DNA of 64,000 nucleotides from Paucimonas sp. GTDB taxonomy: Bacteria > Pseudomonadota > Gammaproteobacteria > Pseudomonadales > Pseudomonadaceae. Of this stretch, positions 42,234 through 50,589 are shown piece after piece. Numbering within the stretch: the first letter of the stretch is position 1; every line of letters begins with the position of its first letter. The translations under genes were made by a program, and so were the position numbers. The notes beneath the pieces were generated by a model. It saw only the letters and a list, made by a program, of their open reading frames with translations, was not told where the DNA came from and made no database searches. The stretch spans positions 1 to 64,000 of the forward strand of contig JAIRVG010000065.1 of NCBI GenBank assembly GCA_031253995.1, written 5' to 3'.

Positions 42234-44273
42234 TCAAAGTGCAAGCTGGATCGGGTCGCTGCCGGCGGGGACCGCGCAGCAGACCAGGACTTCGTCGGCG
42301 CCAACCCTGGCGGCAGGTTCCTTGAGGTAGCTGACCGCGCCCTTGAGCAGGCGGGTCTTGCAGGTGCCGCAGTGGCCTTCGCGGCAACTGAATTCGGGGA
42401 CCAGCCCACGGGCTTCGGCCAGCTCCAGCAAGGTGCCCGAGCCAGGCTCCCAGCGGGCTTCCTTCAGCGAGTCGATGAAGGTCACCGGAATCGATGTGGT
42501 GGCAGGTGGCGGGCCGGCAGGGGCGGCTGCCGGCTGTACACCGGAGCGCTTCAACGATGCGGGGCCGAAGGCTTCGGCATGAATCCGCTCGTCGGCCACG
42601 CCGTAGCCGCGCAGGCCGTCGTACAGCGACTGGCTGAAGGACGGCGATCCGCACAGGTAGAACTCGTAGTCGCCGAACGGCAGGTAGCGGCTGAGCAGCG
42701 GCATGTCGATCCGCCCGGCAGCGTCGTAGTCGATGCCTTCCCGGGCGCCACGGGTGTCGCTCAGGATGCGGATCACGCCGATGTCCAGCTCGGCCAGCTC
42801 GCGGTCGAAGGCCCGGTCGTGTTTCGAGCGGGAGGCATGGAACAGCACCACCGGGCGCATCCGTTGCGTGCGCCGGCCCTCGAACACCAGGTGACGGACC
42901 ATCGCCAGCATCGGCGTGATGCCGACTCCGCCCGCCAGCAAAACCAGCGGACGCGTTGCGTTGGCATCGATGATGAAGTCGCCGGCAGGGGCGCGGGCTT
43001 CCAGCGTGTCGCCCTGGTGCAGATGGTCATGCAGCCAGCTGGATACCAGGCCATCACGCTTGACGCTGATGCGGTAGTAGCCGTCGGACGGTGCGGTCGA
43101 CAGGGTGTAGGTGCGGATCAGCGGCTTGTCCGTTCCCGGCAGGTGCACGCGAATCGGCAGGTGTTGTCCGGCGAGGTGGGGCAGCAGGCCCGCGCCGTCC
43201 TCGGGCTCCAGGTGGAACGAGTTGATCGAGGCGCTTTCCCGCACCACCCGGGTCACCCGGAAGCGGCGCCAGCGGGTGGCCAGCTCCCTGGCGCGCAGGC
43301 GTTCCTCGGCCTGCTGCCAGTCGCCGGTCATCAGCGAGCTGTCGGCGGCGCCGTCCTGCTCGGCGATCCAGCGCAGGGCCAGCCCGCCGGGACGGCGCAC
43401 GATACGCCGGGCACGGAAGGTCCACAGCCGCTCGGCGCCCTGGAAGGCGGCAATTTGCGGTGAGTCGAAGATGACCTCGGCATCACCGGTCATCTGCAGC
43501 ACATCGCCGCTTTCGTAGTCGACGAACAGCAGTCCGGCCTTGCCGTTGAGATGGATATTGCCCAGGGTCGAGAAGAACAGGTTGCCGTTGAAGTCCGGGA
43601 TGGTCAGCAGGCCGTCTTGAGACACGCGGACGAAGCCCGGCTTGCCGCCGCGATGGGAGACGTCGACCTGGCGCCGCTCCTCGCGGTCGGCGTAGGTGGC
43701 GACGAAGAAGGCATCGGCGCTTTCGATCAGGCGTCGGGCCTGGGCGTCAAGCTGGGTCAGTTCCTCGGCCTGGCCGGCGAACGGCTGCCGTGGATCCCGG
43801 GCGAAGGAAAAGTCGCGCAACTGAATGTAGCGCGGGCAGTTGCCGAAGCTCTGGTCGACCTCGACCCGAAAGCCCTGCGCGGTATCCGCCAGCACGCCGT
43901 TCATGCGGTTGCGCCGGCGGGTATGCATCTCGATGCCCAGCAGGCCGACCGCAGCGCCTGCGTGCATGCCGCGTGCGGCCGGGTCGAGCGGATGTGCACG
44001 GGCAGCGATATCCAGGGTGGTGGGCGAGGGCGAACTCATGAAGCCGGGCGGGCCTTCGATGAAGGTCGCCCAGGCATCGTCGTCGCCGTCCACGCTGCCC
44101 AGCACCATGAACGGCAACTGGGCATAGAACTCGCGATGCTGGTCGGGCATGAAGTCCCGCACCACCCGCTGGCCGACACCTTCCATGCGCTCGGCGACGC
44201 CGACTTTCTCCTGGATGAAGGTCTCGCCTTCATGCCAGGTGGAGAGTTTTTTCAGGTGTGCGGCCATGGTCAT
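42234..44273 (-). CDS. Fused PNPOx-like / ferredoxin-NADP reductase / 2Fe-2S oxidoreductase
   Basis: A 679-residue three-part redox protein. Residues about 1-325 resemble the pyridoxamine-5'-phosphate-oxidase-like split barrel (GPPGFMSSPSPTTL, FFSTLGNIHLNGKAGLLFVDYESGDVLQMTG). From about 335 an FAD domain (RTYTLS) and an NAD(P) domain (LAGGVGITPMLAMVRHL) follow. The last 80 residues form a plant-type 2Fe-2S domain with the cluster motif CREGHCGTCKTRL and a later Cys in LVCCAVP. It would pass electrons from NAD(P)H through FAD and 2Fe-2S to the N-terminal flavin or heme partner. Cotranscribed with the GST and DUF1348 genes. Start 44273 or 44267. Confidence 0.87.
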   Translation of the reverse strand: MTMAAHLKKLSTWHEGETFIQEKVGVAERMEGVGQRVVRDFMPDQHREFYAQLPFMVLGSVDGDDDAWATFIEGPPGFMSSPSPTTLDIAARAHPLDPAARGMHAGAAVGLLGIEMHTRRRNRMNGVLADTAQGFRVEVDQSFGNCPRYIQLRDFSFARDPRQPFAGQAEELTQLDAQARRLIESADAFFVATYADREERRQVDVSHRGGKPGFVRVSQDGLLTIPDFNGNLFFSTLGNIHLNGKAGLLFVDYESGDVLQMTGDAEVIFDSPQIAAFQGAERLWTFRARRIVRRPGGLALRWIAEQDGAADSSLMTGDWQQAEERLRARELATRWRRFRVTRVVRESASINSFHLEPEDGAGLLPHLAGQHLPIRVHLPGTDKPLIRTYTLSTAPSDGYYRISVKRDGLVSSWLHDHLHQGDTLEARAPAGDFIIDANATRPLVLLAGGVGITPMLAMVRHLVFEGRRTQRMRPVVLFHASRSKHDRAFDRELAELDIGVIRILSDTRGAREGIDYDAAGRIDMPLLSRYLPFGDYEFYLCGSPSFSQSLYDGLRGYGVADERIHAEAFGPASLKRSGVQPAAAPAGPPPATTSIPVTFIDSLKEARWEPGSGTLLELAEARGLVPEFSCREGHCGTCKTRLLKGAVSYLKEPAARVGADEVLVCCAVPAGSDPIQLAL

Positions 44274-44300
44274 CGCTCCCGTGGAATGCAGCAGGGGGTA

Positions 44301-44912
44301 TCAGGCCCGCAGGCCGGCGCGGCTCTGGGTGAAGGGCACGAAGCCCGGCAGTGCCTCGACGCGGCGCAGCAGGGCATTCACCGCCGGGTAGCCGGAGATG
44401 TCGACATTGCCCTCCGGTGCCTGGACGATGTAGCTGTAGATCGCCACGTCGGCGATGGTCGGATGGTTGGCGGCCAGCCACTCGCGGTCGACCAGGTGTT
44501 GTTCCAGGCGGCCCAGCAAGACGTGGGCACGGGCGATCACTTCATCGGCGTTGAAGCTGGCGTTGAACACGGTGATCAGGCGTGCGGCACAGGCGCCATA
44601 GGCCAGTTCGCCGGCGGCCACCGACAGCCAGCGCTGGACCCGTGCGGCGCCTTCGGCGTCTTCAGGCAGCCAGTCGCTGCGCCCGGCTTTCTTCGCCAGG
44701 TAGACGAGGATGGCGTTGGAGTCGGCGATGACGAGGTCGCCATCCTCCAGCACCGGGATCTGCCCGAACGGGTTGAGGGCGAGGAAGGCCGGGGACTTGT
44801 GTGCCCCAGCGGCCAGGTCGACCTCGACCAGTTCGTGGGGCACGCCCAGCAGCGATGCGAACAGAACGACACGATGGGCGTGGCCCGACAGCGGGTGGTG
44901 ATGGATTTTCAT
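44301..44912 (-). CDS. Glutathione S-transferase
   Basis: A 203-residue GST. The thioredoxin-like N-domain has the cis-Pro in NPFGQIPVLEDGDLVIADSNAILVYL (residues about 46-71). The helical C-domain includes HPTIADVAIYSYI. ATG 44912 follows AGGAG; the open frame begins 18 codons earlier. It leads the minus-strand redox operon, 27 bp before the flavoprotein. Likely detoxifies electrophiles with glutathione. Confidence 0.92.
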   Translation of the reverse strand: MKIHHHPLSGHAHRVVLFASLLGVPHELVEVDLAAGAHKSPAFLALNPFGQIPVLEDGDLVIADSNAILVYLAKKAGRSDWLPEDAEGAARVQRWLSVAAGELAYGACAARLITVFNASFNADEVIARAHVLLGRLEQHLVDREWLAANHPTIADVAIYSYIVQAPEGNVDISGYPAVNALLRRVEALPGFVPFTQSRAGLRA

Positions 44913-45113
44913 GGTCCGGCTCCTGGTAGGTTTGGCGGGGCGGGGTACTTCCCGATCCGTGAACACAGTGTGGAACTGGATGGATTTCGGCGGAATACGC
45001 TTTCTTGGCAGTTCTTTATTGCTTCAGATGGAATAATCCGGTTGGCCGCCTGACCAGCGTCATTGCCCAGGCACGTGGCGAAATGGGATGATTCGCAATT
45101 GCAATCACTTCCC

Positions 45114-45809
45114 ATGCCGAGCCCGTCCGTGTCCCCCCGACTTCTCCTTGCCGAAGACGACCTCAACCTGCGCCAGGACCTCCAGCAGCATTTCCAGCGC
45201 CGTGGCTTTCACGTGCATGCCTGCGAAAGCGGCAGCGAGGCGCAGGCGGTGCTGGAGCAGGGCGGGTTCGACCTGATCCTGCTGGACATCATGTTGCCGG
45301 GCGTCGACGGCCTGAGCCTGCTCGACCGCCTGCGCCGCGACCAGGCCGTGCCGGTGATGCTGATGTCTGCCCTGGGCGCCGAGCAGGACCGCATCAGCGG
45401 CTTCACCCGTGGCGCCGACGACTATCTGCCCAAGCCCTTCAGCCTGGCCGAGCTGGATGCCCGGGTCGACGCGCTGCTGCGGCGGGTGGCCCTGGACCGG
45501 CGGCGGGACCCGGGCAGCGTCACCCTCGACCAGGAACTCCAGGACGTGGTGCACCAGGGCCGCAATGCCGGCCTCACCGGCTCCGAATACCGCCTGCTGG
45601 CCACCTTGCGCGCCCATCCCGGCGAGGCGCTGAGCAAGGCGTTTCTCTACCAGGCCGTGCTGCACCGGGCCTACACCCGTCTCGACCGCGGCCTCGACGT
45701 GCACGTGTGCAACCTGCGGCGCAAGCTGGCGGCCATCGGCGCGATGCACCTGCAGATCCAGTCGGTGCGTAGCCAGGGCTACATCCTGGTGGAGTCGGAG
45801 CCGTCCTGA
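45114..45809 (+). CDS. pfeR: OmpR-family response regulator PfeR-like
   Basis: A 231-residue regulator. Receiver residues E14-D16 (LLAEDD), phosphoacceptor D58 (DLILLDIMLP) and K107 (LPKPF) are present. The winged-helix half ends with the RSQGYILVE motif. ATG 45114 is chosen over an upstream TTG. It overlaps the kinase start by one base and is followed by a siderophore receptor and esterase. That order matches pfeR-pfeS-pfeA-pfeE of P. aeruginosa, which responds to periplasmic ferric enterobactin. Confidence 0.85.
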   Translation: MPSPSVSPRLLLAEDDLNLRQDLQQHFQRRGFHVHACESGSEAQAVLEQGGFDLILLDIMLPGVDGLSLLDRLRRDQAVPVMLMSALGAEQDRISGFTRGADDYLPKPFSLAELDARVDALLRRVALDRRRDPGSVTLDQELQDVVHQGRNAGLTGSEYRLLATLRAHPGEALSKAFLYQAVLHRAYTRLDRGLDVHVCNLRRKLAAIGAMHLQIQSVRSQGYILVESEPS

Positions 45810-47152
45810 TGCGTCGTCATCCGTTGCTTTGGAAGCTGGCGCTGCTGCTGGTCGGCTTCTGCCTGCTGCTGACCTGGCTGATCTGGACCTGGGGCCTGTC
45901 GGTGGAGCGCAGCACGTACTTCCTCAGTGCTGCCGACCAGGAGTACCTGGCCCGGTATGCCGGCGAGGCGGAACAGGCCTGGCGTGATGGCGGGGCGCAG
46001 GGGGCCGAGGCTTACCGGAAGACGCTGGCGAACGAGGAAGACACGTGGGTGGCGCTGGTCGGCCCGCATCTGCAAAGTCTCGGCACCACGCCGTTCAGCG
46101 CCGAAGAAGCCAGTCACCTGACCTTCATGCGCAAGCTCGACTGGCCCATGAGCAAGCGCCTGCAGGACGAGTTGCCCTATGTCAGCATCGAGTTTCCCCG
46201 GCACCCCGAGGACGGCCGCCTGGTGATCCAGTTGCCGGAGCGCCTGCTGCCCACCGGCCTGACGCCCTGGACCCACGTGGTCACCCACGGCGTGGCTCCG
46301 GCGATCCTCGCCTTGCTCCTGGGTCTGCTGCTCTATCGCCATCTGGTGGTGCCGCTCAATCGCCTGCGCGACCGCGCCGACGCCTTGCGCGCGGACGACC
46401 TGGACAGCCCCGGCCTGCCGTTGCAGAAGCGCCGCGACGAACTCGGCGAACTGGCCCAGGCCTTCGAGCACATGGCCGGGCGCCTGCGCCGCAGCCTGGA
46501 GCAGCAACGCCTGTTGCTGCGCACCCTGTCCCACGAACTGCGCACGCCCCTGGCGCGCCTGCGCATCGCCCATGACAGCGAGCTGCCGCCGGAGCAACTG
46601 CGCCAGCGCCTCGACCGGGAAGTGGACGACATGCAGCGCCTGCTGGAAGACACCCTCGACCTGGCCTGGATGGACACGGAAAAGCCGCAGTTGCCCAGCG
46701 CGCCGGTGCAGATGCTCTCGGTCTGGGAGGCGCTGTGCGAAGACAGCTGTTTCGAAAGCGGCTGGGCGCGCACCCGGTTGCCCAGCGACCTGGACGCGGA
46801 GTGCCGGGTACTGGGCCATCTCGACAGCATCGCCCAGGCCCTGGAAAACCTGCTGCGCAATGCCATCCGTCATTCCCCCGAAGGGGGTGTCGTCAGTTTC
46901 GATGGGCAGCGGCAAGGCGAGTACTGGCACTTCCAACTGCGGGATCAGGGCCCCGGCGTTCCCCTGGCCGATCTGCAGCGCATCTTCGAACCCTACCAGC
47001 GCCTGGCCGGCAGTGGCGCGGGCTTCGGCCTGGGCCTGGCGATCGCCCGTCGCGCCATCGAGTTGCAGGGTGGACGGCTGTGGGCGAGCAACGGCGATCC
47101 GGGGTTGATCCTGCATCTGGTGCTGCCGGCGGTGGAATGTTTAGAAAGTTAA
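45809..47152 (+). CDS. pfeS: Sensor histidine kinase PfeS-like
   Basis: A 447-residue sensor kinase. Spans lie at residues 8-28 (WKLALLLVGFCLLLTWLIW) and about 160-177 (HGVAPAILALLLGLLLY), with a periplasmic sensor of about 130 residues between. HAMP is followed by H242 (TLSHELRTPLARL), the N-box LLRNAIRHSPEG and G-boxes RDQGPGVP and GAGFGLGLAI. It shares one base with pfeR (TGATG). It should sense a ferric catecholate siderophore. Confidence 0.87.
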   Translation: MRRHPLLWKLALLLVGFCLLLTWLIWTWGLSVERSTYFLSAADQEYLARYAGEAEQAWRDGGAQGAEAYRKTLANEEDTWVALVGPHLQSLGTTPFSAEEASHLTFMRKLDWPMSKRLQDELPYVSIEFPRHPEDGRLVIQLPERLLPTGLTPWTHVVTHGVAPAILALLLGLLLYRHLVVPLNRLRDRADALRADDLDSPGLPLQKRRDELGELAQAFEHMAGRLRRSLEQQRLLLRTLSHELRTPLARLRIAHDSELPPEQLRQRLDREVDDMQRLLEDTLDLAWMDTEKPQLPSAPVQMLSVWEALCEDSCFESGWARTRLPSDLDAECRVLGHLDSIAQALENLLRNAIRHSPEGGVVSFDGQRQGEYWHFQLRDQGPGVPLADLQRIFEPYQRLAGSGAGFGLGLAIARRAIELQGGRLWASNGDPGLILHLVLPAVECLES

Positions 47153-47167
47153 TGAGCTTTACTCTCA

Positions 47168-47186
47168 ATTAGCAGTCATTATCATT
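47168..47186. promoter_or_regulatory. Candidate Fur box upstream of pfeA
   Basis: The right half TCATTATCATT matches the Fur consensus well; the left half (ATTAGCAG) is degenerate. It lies 38 bp before the pfeA start, just past the kinase stop, suggesting that the receptor has its own iron-controlled promoter. Confidence 0.6.
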
Positions 47187-47223
47187 CGTGATCTCTCGCA
47201 TTCAGCGCCCGTCCCGGAGATCG

Positions 47224-49455
47224 ATGATGTTGCCCCGTCCTGTCCCTCGCATTCCCTTCCTGCTGCTCTCCAGTTGCCTGCTGTCGACCGCCGTGCACGC
47301 GGCCGGTGAATCCGAGGCCGTCGAGCTGGCGCCGCAGAACGTGGTCGCCACCGCGCTGGAAGAGACCAAGCAGGCGCCGGGCGTGTCGGTGATCACCGCC
47401 GAGGACATCAAGAAGCGTCCGCCGGCCACCGACCTGTCGCAGATCATCCGAACCATGCCGGGGGTCAACCTGACCGGCAACTCCACCAGCGGCCAGCGCG
47501 GCAACAACCGGCAGATCGACATCCGTGGCATGGGCCCGGAAAACACCCTGATCCTGGTCGACGGCAAGCCGGTGGCCAGCCGCAGTTCGGTGCGCTACGG
47601 CTGGCGTGGCGAGCGTGACTCCCGTGGCGACACCAACTGGGTGCCGGCCGACCAGGTCGAGCGCATCGAGGTCATCCGTGGCCCGGCGGCGGCCCGTTAC
47701 GGTTCCGGCGCCATGGGCGGCGTGGTGAACATCATCACCAAGCAGGCCGGTGGCGAGACCCACGGCAACATGACCGTCTACCAAAACTTCCCGACCCACG
47801 GCGACGAAGGCACCAGCAAGCGCATGACCTTCGGCCTCAACGGCCCGCTGACCGACACCCTGAGCTACCGCTTCTACGGCAACGTGGCCAAGACCGACGC
47901 CGACGACTGGGACATCAACTCCGGCCATGAGTCCGCCCGTACCGGCAACCAGGTCGGCACCTTGCCGGCGGGCCGCGAAGGCGTGCGCAACAAGGACGTC
48001 AACGGCCAGCTGAGCTGGCACCTGAGCCCGGAGCAGACACTTGAGCTGGAAGCCGGCTTCAGCCGCCAGGGCAACATCTATACCGGCGATACCCAGAACA
48101 CCAACTCCAACGCCAACGTGAAGAGCATGCTTGGCCACGAGACCAACACCCTCTACCGCGAGAACTACGCGCTGACCCACCGCGGCGACTGGGACTTCGG
48201 CAGCACCATGGCCTACCTGCAATACGAAAAAACCCGCAACCAGCGGATCAACGAAGGCCTGGCCGGCGGTACCGAGGGCATCTTCAGCAACACCGACTTC
48301 TACACCTCCACCCTGCGCAACCTCACCGCCCACGGCGAGGTCAACCTGCCGCTGCACGCCTGGCGCGACCAGACCCTGACCCTGGGCAGCGAGTGGAGCC
48401 AGCAGAAACTCGACGACCCGAGCGCCAACACCCAGACCACCAGCGAAGGCGGTGCGGTCAGCGGCCTGACCAGCACCGGTCGCGACGGCAGCTCGCAGGC
48501 GCAGATCTTCTCGCTGTTCGCCGAGGACAACATCGAGCTGCTGCCGGGCACCATGCTCACCCCGGCACTGCGCTTCGACCACCACAGCATCGTCGGTGAC
48601 AACTGGAGCCCGTCGCTCAACCTGTCCCATGCCCTGACCGACACCGTCACCCTCAAGGCCGGTATCGCCCGGGCCTACAAGGCGCCGAACCTGTACCAGC
48701 TGAGCAGCGACTACCTGCTGTATAGCCGCGGCCAGGGCTGCTACGGCCAGAGCACCAGCTGCTACCTGCAGGGCAACGACGACCTCAAGGCCGAAACCAG
48801 CGTCAACAAGGAGCTGGGGATCGAGTTCCAGCAGGACGGCTGGGTCGCGGGCCTGACGTACTTCCGCAACGACTACAAGAACAAGATCGAGTCCGGCCTG
48901 AGCCCGATCGGCCGCGCCACCGGCGGCACCGGCAGCTATGCCAACGCCGCGATCTACCAGTGGGAAAACGTGCCGAAGGCGCTGGTGGAGGGCCTGGAAG
49001 GCACCCTGACCATCCCGCTGACCGAACAGCTGAAGTGGAACAACAACTTCACCTACATGCTGCAATCGAAGAACAAGCAGACCGGCGAAGCCCTGTCGGT
49101 CACGCCGAAGTACACCCTGAACTCGATGCTCGACTGGCAGGCCACCGACGACCTGTCGCTGCAGGCCAGCGTGGCCTGGTATGGCAAGCAGACGCCGAAG
49201 AAGTACGACTACCACGGCGATCGGGTTACCGGTAACGCCAACAACCAGCTGTCGCCATACGCGCTGGTGGGCCTGAGCGGCACCTATGCCTTCACCAAGC
49301 ACCTCAGCCTGACCGCCGGCGTCGACAACCTGTTCGACAAGCGCCTGTTCCGCGAGGGTAATGCCCAGGGTGTGGCCAATATCGATGGTGCCGGTGCGGC
49401 GACCTACAACGAGCCGGGCCGGACCTTGTACACCAGCCTGACCGCGTCCTTCTGA
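47224..49455 (+). CDS. pfeA: TonB-dependent ferric-enterobactin-type receptor
   Basis: A 743-residue outer-membrane receptor of the FepA/PfeA type. The signal peptide ends near residue 26 (AVHAAGES). The TonB box region is ELAPQNVVATAL. The plug contains DIRGMGPENTLILVDGKPV, RYGWRGERDSRGDTNWVP and RIEVIRGPAAARYGSGAMGGVVNIITK. The barrel ends SLTASF. The PfeA/FepA-like RGERDSRGDTNW loop supports a catecholate ligand. ATG 47224 or 47227 with GGAG upstream. A Fur-like box precedes it, the two-component pair is directly upstream, and the esterase overlaps its stop by one base. Confidence 0.9.
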   Translation: MMLPRPVPRIPFLLLSSCLLSTAVHAAGESEAVELAPQNVVATALEETKQAPGVSVITAEDIKKRPPATDLSQIIRTMPGVNLTGNSTSGQRGNNRQIDIRGMGPENTLILVDGKPVASRSSVRYGWRGERDSRGDTNWVPADQVERIEVIRGPAAARYGSGAMGGVVNIITKQAGGETHGNMTVYQNFPTHGDEGTSKRMTFGLNGPLTDTLSYRFYGNVAKTDADDWDINSGHESARTGNQVGTLPAGREGVRNKDVNGQLSWHLSPEQTLELEAGFSRQGNIYTGDTQNTNSNANVKSMLGHETNTLYRENYALTHRGDWDFGSTMAYLQYEKTRNQRINEGLAGGTEGIFSNTDFYTSTLRNLTAHGEVNLPLHAWRDQTLTLGSEWSQQKLDDPSANTQTTSEGGAVSGLTSTGRDGSSQAQIFSLFAEDNIELLPGTMLTPALRFDHHSIVGDNWSPSLNLSHALTDTVTLKAGIARAYKAPNLYQLSSDYLLYSRGQGCYGQSTSCYLQGNDDLKAETSVNKELGIEFQQDGWVAGLTYFRNDYKNKIESGLSPIGRATGGTGSYANAAIYQWENVPKALVEGLEGTLTIPLTEQLKWNNNFTYMLQSKNKQTGEALSVTPKYTLNSMLDWQATDDLSLQASVAWYGKQTPKKYDYHGDRVTGNANNQLSPYALVGLSGTYAFTKHLSLTAGVDNLFDKRLFREGNAQGVANIDGAGAATYNEPGRTLYTSLTASF

Positions 49456-50339
49456 TGAAGTTGTCGCCATTGTTTCTTGGCCTGTTGCTGGTTGCCGGCG
49501 GCGCCGTGGCGCGGCCGGAGCCTGAGCAGAAGATGCAGGCTGCGGTGCTGCAGGCGCATGACGCGGCCTATCGCTTCAGCACGCTTGATCTTGATTCCGT
49601 CGATGGTCAGCGGCATTACCGGTTGTGGGTCGGCAAGCCGGCCCGGCCGGCACCTGCGGCCGGGTATCCGGTGCTGTGGATGCTTGATGGCAATGCCGCG
49701 TTGAGTGCGCTTGAGCCGGCCGAGCTGGAGAAGCTGGCGGGCGGGCAGGCACCGCTGCTAGTGGCAGTAGGGTACCGGACCGAACAGCGTATCGACCGTA
49801 ATGGCCGGACCCGGGACTACACGCCTGTGGTACCGGGGCTGGAGGCGCAGGTCGATCCATTGACCGGGCAGACCAGTGGCGGGGTGGATGCGTTCCTTGA
49901 TCTGCTGATTGGGCGGATGCGGCCGATGGTGGCGCAGGTCGCGCCGATCGATGGCAAGCGCCAGACCCTGTGGGGGCATTCCTATGGTGGGGTGGCGGTG
50001 TTGCATACGCTGTTTACCCGGCCGGGGGCGTTCAGTGACTATGCGGCGGCGAGTCCGTCGCTGTGGTGGCGGGACGGGGCCATCGTGGCCGAGGCCGAGG
50101 GTTTGGCGGGGCGCCTGGGTGAGGCCCGGCCGAAGTTGTTGCTGATGCGCGGGACTGCGGAGCCGGCGCAGCCGCGCGGGCCGAGTGGCGGGGATAACGA
50201 AGGGCCGGCGCGGGCGCTGGTGGCGCAGTTGCAGCAGGTGCCGGGGCTGGAGGTGAGTTATCAGCGCTTCGAAGGGCTGAACCATGGGCCGATGTTGCCG
50301 GCTTCGTTGCATCGGGTGATCGAGGGGATGTCTCACTGA
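49455..50339 (+). CDS. pfeE: Siderophore esterase, PfeE/Fes-like
   Basis: A 294-residue exported alpha/beta hydrolase of the esterase D/IroE/PfeE group. The signal peptide covers about residues 1-19 (LFLGLLLVAGGAVA). Motifs are GYPVLWMLDGNAAL, the nucleophile elbow GHSYGG near residue 177 and the late catalytic His in GLNHGPMLP. It would cut the triscatecholate trilactone in the periplasm to free iron. The one-base overlap with pfeA (TGATG) shows translational coupling. Confidence 0.87.
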   Translation: MKLSPLFLGLLLVAGGAVARPEPEQKMQAAVLQAHDAAYRFSTLDLDSVDGQRHYRLWVGKPARPAPAAGYPVLWMLDGNAALSALEPAELEKLAGGQAPLLVAVGYRTEQRIDRNGRTRDYTPVVPGLEAQVDPLTGQTSGGVDAFLDLLIGRMRPMVAQVAPIDGKRQTLWGHSYGGVAVLHTLFTRPGAFSDYAAASPSLWWRDGAIVAEAEGLAGRLGEARPKLLLMRGTAEPAQPRGPSGGDNEGPARALVAQLQQVPGLEVSYQRFEGLNHGPMLPASLHRVIEGMSH

Positions 50340-50348
50340 GAGCCTTGT

Positions 50349-50474
50349 GGTGTTGCTGATGGCTTCATCGCTGGCAAGCCAGCTCCCACAGTGTCCGCGT
50401 CGACCGCAGATCTTGTGGCCAGCACAAAACCCTGTGGGAGCTGGCTTGCCAGCGATGAGGCCATCAGCAACACC
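50349..50474. repeat. REPIN: paired inverted REP units with 43-bp arms
   Basis: Arm 50349-50391 and arm 50432-50474 are inverted copies with 42 of 43 bases complementary and a 40-bp spacer. They carry the CTGGCAAGCCAGCTCCCACAG REP core. A 26-base part recurs exactly at 58465-58490. It lies between pfeE and the multicopper oxidase gene and may end the pfe transcript. Confidence 0.85.
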
Positions 50475-50589
50475 AAACCCTCCTGCGACAAGACTTCACT
50501 TAAATTTTCGCAAATGCGGGTGTATCGTATTCGCCCTTCATACTGGCGCAGCAATGGCCAGTCCCCCGCGATACGAGGTGCCTGCTCCA

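Noticed and set aside
50347..50589. N-terminal extension of the multicopper oxidase
   Set aside because: It is translated REPIN sequence and would bury the Tat signal.
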